A stretch of DNA of 64,000 nt from Treponema sp. (GTDB lineage: Bacteria; Spirochaetota; Spirochaetia; Treponematales; Breznakiellaceae): positions 62,001-126,000 of the forward strand of contig WRIV01000004.1 of the NCBI GenBank assembly GCA_009782555.1. Reading direction: 5' to 3'. Under the pieces are notes generated by a model. It did not search any database. It worked only from the letters and a program-made list of their open reading frames with translations, and was not told the origin of the DNA. Position 1 is the first letter of the stretch, and each line of letters opens with the position of its first letter. Shown here one piece after another: positions 9,346-16,247 of this stretch. A program made the translations under genes and the position numbers.

Positions 9346-9936
9346 CTATTCGTGTTGAGGGGTTGTTAGTTCTGCAAATAATTCCGCATAGTAGCGGCTT
9401 TCTATGCATTCCTTTCCGATGCCGGTTTTTTCCAGCAGCGCCAGAAGCTGTTCCTGGGCGGCTTCCACGGTTTTTCCACTGTTTTCGGGCGGCGGCCCAT
9501 GCTTAATTTCAAGTTCCAGAAACCACCCCAGATTTTTAAAATCCGCCGATTCCTCCGAACCGCTGACTTCGCAGAGTTCTGCGGTTATTCCCCGGTAGTG
9601 CCAGATCCAGCCCTGTTTGTGTTTGCGGATCCGTTTTTCCAGTCCCAATAGGGTAAGGAGTTCTTCAAAGCCTGTTCCATCGGATACTTCAAATTCGTGC
9701 TCGTCGTTTACTTCGAGTGATCCCCGCCGTTCTTTGTTTTTCCAGGTAACCCAGATATGCCCGCTTTCTTCTCCTGCCGTTTCCCGTCTGACCCGGAGTC
9801 CCGAAAAATTCCGGCCGTCCCAGTATGTGTCATCCTTGGAAAAAACCGTTCCTTTTCCTGCCAGGGCGGAGAGTTTTTTTTTGCAGTCATCAGGGTTATC
9901 CACATGGGTTTTTAGTTCTATTTCGGCATTTTTCAT
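9346..9936 (-). CDS. CYTH domain protein (triphosphate-tunnel fold)
   Basis: A 196-residue member of the CYTH superfamily, whose members bind organic or inorganic triphosphates and divalent metal in a beta tunnel; functions range from class IV adenylate cyclase to thiamine triphosphatase and tripolyphosphatase. The defining ExExK motif is seen as EIELK at residues 5-9; further tunnel residues are in GLRVRRE near 45, WVTWKNKE near 62, EHEFEV near 80 and FLELEIK near 137. The exact activity cannot be told from the sequence. It is the last gene of the minus-strand cluster that begins near 12021, but a gap of 62 bases and a different base composition leave open whether it is co-transcribed. Confidence 0.85.
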   Translation of the reverse strand: MKNAEIELKTHVDNPDDCKKKLSALAGKGTVFSKDDTYWDGRNFSGLRVRRETAGEESGHIWVTWKNKERRGSLEVNDEHEFEVSDGTGFEELLTLLGLEKRIRKHKQGWIWHYRGITAELCEVSGSEESADFKNLGWFLELEIKHGPPPENSGKTVEAAQEQLLALLEKTGIGKECIESRYYAELFAELTTPQHE

Positions 9937-9998
9937 GCTATTCTCTTTATCGCATACGACGGCATGGTTTGTAAATAAACGAAAGTACAGGGGCTGGT

Positions 9999-10634
9999 TT
10001 ATTTTATTCCATCAAAATAATAAATCTCAGAAAAATATTCCGAATCAGACACTGCCTCAAGGGGGATGATTTTTTTTCCCAGGGTTTTAAAATAAACTGT
10101 ATCCAGTTTTGTTTCAGGCATAATGCGTTTTAATATGACATGCAATAATTCAGTACAGTACAATTTTGAGTCATCATCCATATCAAATTGCCAGTCAAAT
10201 GGCACTCCTGTATATTCAAGAGCGGCTTGTGTTATTTCATGGCCGGCTATATTGTTGATTCTGTAAATTCCTATTCTTCGTGCAACTTGTAAAAAATTAT
10301 CAAGAGGCACTTCGCTTACAAAATCCATCCCATGTCCTGTACTTCCCTCTGCATGTATTACCGTAATAATGCCGTTACTTATATGGATTATGCCCATATG
10401 CGAATAGCGTTTATCGGCTATCGATAAATCGCTGAAAATATCAGACCACAGTCTGTCTCCAAGGCGGCAAATGATATCCCCGTCTTTTACAATTCCAAAA
10501 AGAGCGGAGGCTTTCTTTATTTCTAACGGACGGCCTCTGGGCATTATTATATAAATGCACATTGATGATATCAGCAGCATAAATACAATAATGCCTCCCA
10601 ACACATAATATTTCCGATTATGTGGTTTTTTCAT
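9999..10634 (-). CDS. YiiX/YebB-type permuted NlpC/P60-like hydrolase
   Basis: A 211-residue protein with an N-terminal membrane anchor (about residues 9-31) and a circularly permuted papain-like domain. KDGDIICRLGD near residue 50 and YSHMGIIHISNG near residue 77 (catalytic His region), followed by a late LYCTELLHV near residue 158 carrying the nucleophile Cys, match the Peptidase_C92/YiiX order. Substrates of the family are uncertain; amide or thioester bonds of lipids or peptides are proposed. Its start overlaps the stop of the DUF4878 lipoprotein gene (ATGA), so both are in one operon. The gene is AT-rich relative to most of the window. Confidence 0.8.
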   Translation of the reverse strand: MKKPHNRKYYVLGGIIVFMLLISSMCIYIIMPRGRPLEIKKASALFGIVKDGDIICRLGDRLWSDIFSDLSIADKRYSHMGIIHISNGIITVIHAEGSTGHGMDFVSEVPLDNFLQVARRIGIYRINNIAGHEITQAALEYTGVPFDWQFDMDDDSKLYCTELLHVILKRIMPETKLDTVYFKTLGKKIIPLEAVSDSEYFSEIYYFDGIK

Positions 10635-10996
10635 TTACTGATGCTTACTTTCCATTTGCCGTCAACTTTTACAAGATCGATGTTTTCTGTTTCGTCGTTC
10701 TCAAAAGTAATCGTAACAACTGCGGTGTCGCCGTCTATTTCCTCGGCTGTGCTTTTGATTTTTCCGTTCGATGTTGCCCCTTCTTTGGCTTTTTCGCCAA
10801 ACATTGCTAAAAGGGCCACGGTTTCAGATGTTGCTGACTTTTCCAGTGCTTTGGTGTCGCCTTTTTCAACCGCTGTAAAAAATTGTTTAACTACAGCCGA
10901 TGGGCTATCGCTGTTGCCGCCGCCGCAAGCCAAAATTGTAAACCCGATAACCAGCGCAAAACTGATCAACGCAACTGTAAACAATATCCTCTTCAT
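10631..10996 (-). CDS. Small DUF4878-like lipoprotein
   Basis: A 121-residue lipoprotein: the signal peptide ends in ILAC at residues 21-24, followed by a short GGG linker. The mature part (SAVVKQFFTAVEKGDTKALEK, then IDGDTAVVTITFENDETENIDLVKVDGKWKV) has the NTF2-like arrangement seen in DUF4878 and related proteins, which are thought to bind small ligands or partner proteins. Function is unknown. The ATG has AGGAGG seven bases upstream, part of a leader sequence that is repeated before the gene starting at 12021. Confidence 0.8.
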   Translation of the reverse strand: MKRILFTVALISFALVIGFTILACGGGNSDSPSAVVKQFFTAVEKGDTKALEKSATSETVALLAMFGEKAKEGATSNGKIKSTAEEIDGDTAVVTITFENDETENIDLVKVDGKWKVSISK

Positions 10997-11002
10997 TTTT
11001 GC

Positions 11003-11028
11003 CTCCTATGGCATTTTATTTTTTACGG
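11003..11028 (-). repeat. Leader repeat, copy A
   Basis: On the minus strand this 26-base stretch reads CCGTAAAAAATAAAATGCCA followed by TAGGAG and includes the ribosome site of the DUF4878 lipoprotein gene. It matches copy B (12028-12052) with one substitution and one single-base gap. Confidence 0.7.
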
Positions 11029-11064
11029 TACCACTGACCGTTTTTGGTGCTTTTTTGAACATTT

Positions 11065-11160
11065 TTAACTGCGTCTTTTTTCTGCCTTGGCTGCCAATAA
11101 TTTAGCGGGCAAAAAAGAGGCTGCCGCACCGGCAGCAATGCCGAGAATAAAATATATCAC
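11065..11160 (-). CDS. Possible 31-residue YtxH-like membrane peptide
   Basis: A very short frame that starts with GTG overlapping the stop of the preceding gene (GTGA) and ends with TAA. The product has a Gly/Ala-rich membrane helix (IYFILGIAAGAAASFL) followed by PAKLLAAKAEKRRS, which resembles the start of YtxH proteins (glycine-rich helix, then a proline-lysine stretch and charged residues). GGAAG lies ten bases upstream. The coupling by overlap and the helix-plus-basic-tail layout support it; the length and the lack of conservation data argue for caution. Confidence 0.4.
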   Translation of the reverse strand: MIYFILGIAAGAAASFLPAKLLAAKAEKRRS

Positions 11161-11573
11161 CTTTGCGGTACTTCCTTGTTAATGTATATAACAGTTTTTA
11201 CCGGCAGGCAATTTTCTTTTGCCGCCTCCAAAAATGGTTTTTTCATTTTTATCAATTCTTTGTATTCATGGGATTTACCCAATTCCGAAAGAACAAACCT
11301 TGCAACAAGGCGTCCGCACGGAGCCTGCATAAAAACACAAAAAGTTTCAGGCTGGATCTCATTGCTGTTTTTGCCGAGCAGGACAGCAATTTTTCTTTTT
11401 TTGTCATCCCATGCTGCAAGCAGTTTGACTGCCGATATAAATAAACACAGGGCGATTATTCCCTGAATAATCAAAGCCCATATATTTATTTTATATAAAG
11501 GCAGAAAAACAGCCAAGACTCCTGTCAGGAAAAGCAGAAAGGAGTATAAATTTAAATACAGGAACCTTAGCAT
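11157..11573 (-). CDS. Hypothetical two-helix membrane protein
   Basis: I do not recognise this 138-residue protein. It begins with two membrane helices (about residues 8-27 and 30-52) and continues with a cytoplasmic or periplasmic domain of mixed character (VLLGKNSNEIQPETFCVFMQAPCGRLVARFVLSELG, then a Lys/Glu-rich helix and VKTVIYINKEVPQ). The segment MQAPCGRLVARFVL with an ordered Cys may be functionally important. It lies ten bases after the gene at 11584-12021 and overlaps a possible small peptide gene, suggesting an operon of cell-envelope proteins. Confidence 0.7.
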   Translation of the reverse strand: MLRFLYLNLYSFLLFLTGVLAVFLPLYKINIWALIIQGIIALCLFISAVKLLAAWDDKKRKIAVLLGKNSNEIQPETFCVFMQAPCGRLVARFVLSELGKSHEYKELIKMKKPFLEAAKENCLPVKTVIYINKEVPQR

Positions 11574-11583
11574 TTTGGAAAGA

Positions 11584-12021
11584 TTAAACGTTTGCGTATG
11601 CTATTGCTGCATAAAAAGCATCGGTAGCTTTTAGTGCACCGTCCTCATCAGCGCCTTTTAATAGTATTGATGTGCGCTGTGTAAAGGAATCATAGTAAAG
11701 ATGATAGGCAGGACAGAAAACACCGCAGGTTGCAGTTCTATTATAGCCTATTTCCTTAACGCTGCTTGGCAGGACATATTTTACCTGACGTCCGATGGTA
11801 AAAATATAGCAGGCAATTTGCGTTGAAATCTCAACAACCCGCTTGTTTGTTATCACCATAAACCCTTTCACTTTGAAACCAAAGATCATAGCAATAATCC
11901 TTTTGACTTCCCCAATAGCCCTTGCGATGGGATTTGAACTTGCCGCCCACAATTCTGCTTCAAGTTCCAATACCAGGGTTTCACCATCTCCAAGAGTTAT
12001 ACCCGATTTTAATGCTGCCAT
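11584..12021 (-). CDS. Hypothetical PH-like domain protein
   Basis: The 145-residue product has no signal peptide. The order of strands around LGDGETLVLELEAELW, GFMVITNKRVVEIS and VKYVLPSSVKEIGYNR resembles bacterial PH (bPH) domains, in which a Thr-Asn-Lys-Arg turn precedes a strand; this is inference from pattern only. The later part (CGVFCPAYHLYYDSFTQRTSILLKGADEDGALKATDAFYAAIAY) ends in a helix. It is the first gene of the minus-strand cluster and has a good promoter at 12087-12115, an AGGAG ribosome site and a leader that contains a hairpin and repeat copy B. Confidence 0.7.
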   Translation of the reverse strand: MAALKSGITLGDGETLVLELEAELWAASSNPIARAIGEVKRIIAMIFGFKVKGFMVITNKRVVEISTQIACYIFTIGRQVKYVLPSSVKEIGYNRTATCGVFCPAYHLYYDSFTQRTSILLKGADEDGALKATDAFYAAIAYANV

Positions 12022-12027
12022 TTAATT

Positions 12028-12052
12028 CTCCTGTGGCATTTATTTTTTACGG
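12028..12052 (-). repeat. Leader repeat, copy B
   Basis: On the minus strand CCGTAAAAAATAAATGCCAC followed by AGGAG, directly before the gene that starts at 12021. It is nearly identical to copy A in front of the DUF4878 lipoprotein gene a kilobase away. Confidence 0.7.
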
Positions 12053-12076
12053 ACAACCGTCCACTATGGATTGTCC
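12051..12076 (-). promoter_or_regulatory. Hairpin in the leader of the 11584-12021 gene
   Basis: GGACAA (12051-12056) and TTGTCC (12071-12076) pair around an inner TCCA-cta-TGGA stem, giving ten base pairs with a three-base bulge. It would lie at the very 5' end of the transcript made from the promoter at 12087-12115, just upstream of the A-rich repeat and the ribosome site, where it could affect mRNA stability or bind a regulator. Confidence 0.45.
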
Positions 12077-12086
12077 TCAAATTAAA

Positions 12087-12115
12087 AAGATACAAAATCA
12101 GCTATGAAAAGTCAA
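12087..12115 (-). promoter_or_regulatory. Promoter of the 12021-9999 minus-strand cluster
   Basis: On the minus strand TTGACT (12115-12110), a 17-base spacer and TATCTT (12092-12087). The predicted start site is near 12080, giving a leader of about 60 bases. Confidence 0.55.
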
Positions 12116-12159
12116 ATACAGCCAATAATTTATTGTAATTTTCGGATTATTTTATCGTC

Positions 12160-12188
12160 TTTACCAAAAATGACAAAGGTGGTATAAT
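12160..12188 (+). promoter_or_regulatory. Promoter of the cas2-like gene
   Basis: TTTACC (12160-12165), a 17-base spacer and a perfect TATAAT (12183-12188). The -10 box ends eight bases before the ATG at 12197, so transcription should begin at or within two bases of the start codon. Confidence 0.6.
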
Positions 12189-12196
12189 AAACCCTT

Positions 12197-12574
12197 ATGT
12201 TTGTCTCTATTGCGGTTGATCCCGGCGGGGAGGGCAGGGCAAAGGAACTGTCGGAACTCCTTATCCAATACGGTTTTGACAAGGTACAGCGGGGTCTTTG
12301 GGAATCCACTGTGGTATCCCCGGATACCCTGGCCCGGCTGAAGCGGGACCTGGATCGTTCCACCGATGCCTTTGACCGTCTCCGGATTTTTCAGTTTCCT
12401 GTGGATGGGACACTGGTACTAAGTACCCTGCGGGACAAAAAATGGCGGCGTCTTGTGGCCAAGGGGGGAGAAGTCCCGGCAAGTCCGGTTCCTGCGCGGA
12501 CCGCTGCCCGTTCTGCGCCAAAACCGCAGATAGGGAAGGTCCGCCGCGGACGGAGATCTACCGACCCATATTAA
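12197..12574 (+). CDS. Orphan Cas2-like protein with basic C-terminal tail
   Basis: The first ~90 of 125 residues follow the Cas2/VapD ferredoxin-like pattern: a first strand ending in an Asp (MFVSIAVDPGG), a helix with ELSELLIQYGFDKVQRGLWES (the Cas2-like Gly-Phe-x-x-x-Gln strand), a second helix TLARLKRDLDR, and a strand DRLRIFQFP. Cas2 is a metal-dependent nuclease that forms the core of CRISPR adaptation complexes; VapD relatives are RNases. Here there is no cas1, no effector gene and no repeat array in the window, so a role in CRISPR adaptation is unlikely and a stand-alone nucleic-acid function is more plausible. The C-terminal 35 residues are rich in Pro, Ala and Arg (PKPQIGKVRRGRRS) and look unstructured and nucleic-acid binding. 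The start has no ribosome site. prfB follows 88 bases downstream. Confidence 0.65.
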   Translation: MFVSIAVDPGGEGRAKELSELLIQYGFDKVQRGLWESTVVSPDTLARLKRDLDRSTDAFDRLRIFQFPVDGTLVLSTLRDKKWRRLVAKGGEVPASPVPARTAARSAPKPQIGKVRRGRRSTDPY

Positions 12575-12662
12575 GCCGGTTTTTCGCTAAAACCTAAGGC
12601 AGCTTTTTCAAAGACCGCATTTTTGAGAAAGTTTCAGTTTCAATTGATATCGGGAGTTGTCT

Positions 12663-13779
12663 ATGCTGTTGACCGAACTGGGAAGTCCCGTGGCGGAGCT
12701 TTCCGCAAAGATCCTCGACGCCTGGAGGCGTCTTTGAACAGTCTCAAAAGGCTTCGGGAAAAACCATAAAGGAACGTATCGGGGACCTGGAAGAAGAATC
12801 GGGGAAGCCCGAATTTTGGAGCAATCCCTCAAAAGCAGAAAAGATCATGGGGGAACTAAAGGTTCTGAAAAACCGTTATGAACCCTGGAAAAATCTAAAG
12901 TCCGAATCGGAGGATCTGGCGGCCCTTCTGGAACTGGCCAACGAAGCAGGGGATGAATCCCAAAGCCCCGAAATAGAAGAAACCCTCAAGTCGCTCTTGT
13001 CCCGTTATGAAAAACAAAACCTTCTGGAACTCATGTCCGGCGAGGTGGATCAGAATGGCTGCTTTCTTACTATCCACTCCGGGGCGGGGGGCACAGAAGC
13101 CTGCGATTGGTCCCAAATGCTGTACCGCATGTACCTTCGCTGGGCAGAACGCCGGGGTTTTTCGGTGGAAGAAGTGGATATGCTGGAAGCCGAGGGTGGA
13201 ATCAAATCCGCCACCTGCAGGATCGAAGGGGACTATGCCTTTGGCTGGCTCAAGGGCGAATCCGGAGTTCACAGGCTGGTACGAATATCCCCCTTTGACT
13301 CCAACGCCCGGCGACATACTTCCTTTGCTTCGGTTTATGTTTTTCCCATTCTGGATGATTCTATCGAAGTGGAAGTCCGTCCCGAAGATCTGCGGGTGGA
13401 TACCTATCGTTCAGGCGGTGCCGGGGGCCAGCATGTAAACAAAACCGACAGCGCAGTCAGGTTTACGCACCTTCCTACGGGGATCGTCGTGGCCTGTCAG
13501 AGCGAAAGGAGCCAGACAATGAACCGGGCCACCGCCATGAGCATACTCAAGGCCCGGCTTTATGAACATTACCGGCAGGAAAAAGAAAAGGAAAACTCCC
13601 GGTTTGCCCAGGAAAAAAAGGATATCTCCTGGGGTAATCAAATCCGATCCTATGTGTTTCAACCCTATACCATGGTAAAGGACTATCGGACCAAGGCGGA
13701 ATCAGGAGGCATTCAGGCCGTCATGGACGGGGATATCGATATGTTTATCGAGGAATACCTAAAGTTATGCGCCGGATAA
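12663..13779 (+). CDS. prfB: Peptide chain release factor 2, with programmed +1 frameshift
   Basis: RF2 recognises UGA and UAA and triggers release of the finished protein. The gene starts at ATG 12663 (GGGAG seven bases upstream) and reads 24 codons to an in-frame UGA at 12735; the remaining 347 codons continue in the +1 frame to 13779, giving about 371 residues. The shifted frame starts EQSQKASGKTIKERI and contains KPEFWSNP, the anticodon-like SPF tripeptide in VRISPFDSNARRH near residue 220 and the catalytic GGQ in SGGAGGQHVNKTDSAVR near residue 255. The frameshift autoregulates RF2: low RF2 lets the ribosome shift. A PEGA protein gene overlaps its end. Confidence 0.96.
12724..12737 (+). 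promoter_or_regulatory. prfB programmed +1 frameshift site
   Basis: An internal Shine-Dalgarno GGAGG (12724-12728), three bases (CGT), the slippery CTT (12732-12734) and UGA (12735-12737). Spacing and order are those of the classical RF2 site; the base after UGA is A rather than the usual C. Slippage from CUU to UUU brings GAA into the A site. Confidence 0.93.
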
Positions 13780-15275
13780 GGCCGGGACGGCGGTTTTTTT
13801 GGGTTTTTCCCCTGCTGATTTGCACTTTTTCCCTTTTTGCCCGGGGAAAACAGGAAGAAGAAGAAATAAGGGAAAGCCAAAATACTCTTTTCATTCTTTG
13901 TATTGCCGCCTTTGATGTTTCCGCCCTTCCTCCAAGCCAGCAGGTTCTGGGATCCGTGCTTCAGAAAGATCTGGCCCTGGAATTGAGCCGAATTTATTAC
14001 CGGCAGCGAAGCGGCGAAGAATTGGCCCGTTACGAGGAACTTGCCTGGGCCGCTTCGCTGCACGAAGCGGCATCCCGGCTGGCGGCAAAACGGGAAGAAC
14101 GGGATGCCCTGTTGTACCGGGGTGTGCCGGACTGGAAATACAGAAAAGAACTAAAACGGATCGAAGATGAGCTTAAGGAACTGAAGGCGGCCTTTCAAAA
14201 AGCGGAAAGCGAGTATCCCCTGGTGGCGGAAAGGGCGCTTTTTAGGATGAGCACCGTCAATACGGAGGGGAATTTTCCGCCGCCGCCGGAACCGGGAGGG
14301 GAAGAGATTTTTTTGAGGACACACAATGCCGACGCCCTTTTGGAAGGAACCTTCCGTCTTCTTTACGGAAGGATCTACGCGGAGTTCCGCCTTTTTACCC
14401 GGGGAGCTTCTTTTGTTTATAAAGACACGGCCATTTTTTCTCCCGAAGATTTAAACGCCGCTTCCGATGAATTAAAATCCCGCTTTTTGGGAGCCCTCTG
14501 TAATTCGGAACCGGCCCGGCTTACCCTGCGATCCGAACCAGATCATGCCCGGCTGGAAATAAACGGCAGGACCGTACAAAACGGGAAAACGCTGGAACTT
14601 CCCCCCGGTCCGGTTATCGTCAGGGCCAGTGCCGAAAATCACCAAAGTGAAGTAAGGGAACTGGAATTGGAAGGGGGAGATGCGGAGGAGATAACCTTTG
14701 TGCTCAAGCCTTTCACCATGGAAATATTGGGCGTGACCTTTCCCGAACCGGACAGTTCTGTTTACATGGGTGCATTGTACCTGGGAGGAAATCCTTCCGA
14801 AACAGCGGAAACAACCGGTGAGGCCAGAGATACGGCTGAACCGGAACCAGGATTTTTTTCGGTTTATATTCCTGCGGGACAATACCGGTATATCAGGGTG
14901 GATACCGAAGACGGTTTGACCGGAGAAGCGATAGTAAAGGGAACCCCCGGCAGCGAGGTCCGCATAATTACCCTGGAACCAAGGAGACTGCCGGGGAAAA
15001 ATGAAAGACCCGTAGAAGATTTCCGGCGGAAATTTTACGGTGCCTACGGACGCTTTTGGATTGCCCTGCCGGCGGCCTTTTTTATCAACGGTATCTCCCA
15101 GCTCTATTACAACTCATACAATATGACTTCGGGAAATCACGGGATGTATGACAGCGCCCGCTATGTTTCTATCGGCGCATGGTCGCTGGCGGGAGTCTTT
15201 CTTGTAGAATCCTTGGTACGCATGGGGATATATGTCCATAGGGCAAGTATGGAATCGATTCCCCTTTGGGAATAA
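13767..15275 (+). CDS. PEGA-domain membrane-associated protein
   Basis: A 502-residue envelope protein of unknown function. It has an N-terminal signal or anchor (about residues 9-26, no lipobox), a charged helical region rich in Glu/Arg around 95-150, and a PEGA-type beta domain near residues 250-310 (ARLTLRSEPDHARLEING, then LELPPGPVIVRASAENHQS), followed by a second beta-rich part and two C-terminal membrane segments near 428-445 and 465-482. PEGA domains are surface or periplasmic beta modules. Its ATG overlaps the end of prfB by 13 bases; ftsY follows 5 bases after its stop, so the three genes are probably co-transcribed. Confidence 0.75.
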   Translation: MRRIRPGRRFFWVFPLLICTFSLFARGKQEEEEIRESQNTLFILCIAAFDVSALPPSQQVLGSVLQKDLALELSRIYYRQRSGEELARYEELAWAASLHEAASRLAAKREERDALLYRGVPDWKYRKELKRIEDELKELKAAFQKAESEYPLVAERALFRMSTVNTEGNFPPPPEPGGEEIFLRTHNADALLEGTFRLLYGRIYAEFRLFTRGASFVYKDTAIFSPEDLNAASDELKSRFLGALCNSEPARLTLRSEPDHARLEINGRTVQNGKTLELPPGPVIVRASAENHQSEVRELELEGGDAEEITFVLKPFTMEILGVTFPEPDSSVYMGALYLGGNPSETAETTGEARDTAEPEPGFFSVYIPAGQYRYIRVDTEDGLTGEAIVKGTPGSEVRIITLEPRRLPGKNERPVEDFRRKFYGAYGRFWIALPAAFFINGISQLYYNSYNMTSGNHGMYDSARYVSIGAWSLAGVFLVESLVRMGIYVHRASMESIPLWE

Positions 15276-15280
15276 ACAAA

Positions 15281-16180
15281 ATGAATTTTGCCGGCAAGCT
15301 AAAAAAATTATTCAGCCTTCAGCCTTCCCTGCGTGAAGATTTTTTTGATAGCCTGGGAGATCTTTTGGTAGAGGGAGATTTCGGTGCTGTCCCTGCCATG
15401 AAACTGGCGGAGGACCTGGAACGGCTTGCAAAAAAAGAAGGTATTACTGAATCGGCGCAATTACAGGAAAGACTGGCTGAGCTTTTGACAAATGAACTGC
15501 TGGACGCTAACCCAGATAACCAGGTGGAAGGTGAGAACGCTGGCGGTTTCCAGCCGGCGGTGATTCTTCTTTTGGGGGTAAATGGCGTGGGAAAAACCAC
15601 CACCGCCGCTAAACTTGCTGCCCGTTACAGATCCAGGGGCAAAAAACCCATCTTGGCCGCGGCGGATACCTTTAGGGCAGGAGCAATCGATCAGCTTAAA
15701 ATTCACGGGGAAAAATTACATCTCCGGGTAGTAGCCCACCAACAGGGAGGAGATCCGGCGGCGGTGGTCTACGACGCGGTAGAAGCGGTCCTGGCCGGCG
15801 GCGGGGATTTGATCATCGCCGATACCGCCGGAAGAATGCATACCAAATCGGCCCTGATAGAGGAGCTAAAAAAAATTGACCGGGTGCTGGAAAACAAAAT
15901 AGAAAAAATCCCCGATGCCGGAACTTTCCGCTGCATTAAGTGGCTTGTCCTGGACGCTACTACGGGCCGCAATGCCCTTTCCCAGGCGGAGATCTTCCAC
16001 GAAGCGGTGGCCCTGGACGGGGTAATCCTGACCAAATACGATTCCAGCGCCAGGGGAGGCATCGTTTTTTCCCTTGCTTCGGAATTGAAAATACCGGCGG
16101 TTTTTCTCTGCGATGGCGAAAAATACGAAAATATCAGGCTTTTTTGCAAGGATTCCTTTGCAAAAGATTTTGTATTGTGA
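15281..16180 (+). CDS. ftsY: Signal recognition particle receptor FtsY
   Basis: GTPase that docks ribosome-SRP complexes at the membrane. The 299-residue protein contains only the NG domain: a short helical N domain with DFFDSLGDLLVEGDFGAVPA, then G1 LLGVNGVGKTTTAAKLA near residue 95, AADTFRAGAIDQLKIHG, G3 IADTAGRMHTKSALIEELKK and G4 LTKYDSSARGG. The absence of a methionine-rich M domain separates it from Ffh, and the acidic A domain of E. coli FtsY is missing, as in many bacteria. The ATG at 15281 is preferred over a TTG at 15266 because the family begins close to this point, though its ribosome site is weak (GGGA). Confidence 0.95.
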   Translation: MNFAGKLKKLFSLQPSLREDFFDSLGDLLVEGDFGAVPAMKLAEDLERLAKKEGITESAQLQERLAELLTNELLDANPDNQVEGENAGGFQPAVILLLGVNGVGKTTTAAKLAARYRSRGKKPILAAADTFRAGAIDQLKIHGEKLHLRVVAHQQGGDPAAVVYDAVEAVLAGGGDLIIADTAGRMHTKSALIEELKKIDRVLENKIEKIPDAGTFRCIKWLVLDATTGRNALSQAEIFHEAVALDGVILTKYDSSARGGIVFSLASELKIPAVFLCDGEKYENIRLFCKDSFAKDFVL

Positions 16181-16213
16181 AAAAATCATTATACCATAGA
16201 TTAGCCAGTATCG

Positions 16214-16227
16214 TTTCTCATGAGAAA
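16214..16227 (+). other. 14-base perfect palindrome before the 16248 gene
   Basis: TTTCTCATGAGAAA in the 67-base gap between ftsY and the next gene. It could be a small operator or a weak RNA hairpin; nothing more can be said. Confidence 0.3.
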
Positions 16228-16247
16228 TTTTACGGGGACATATAAGG

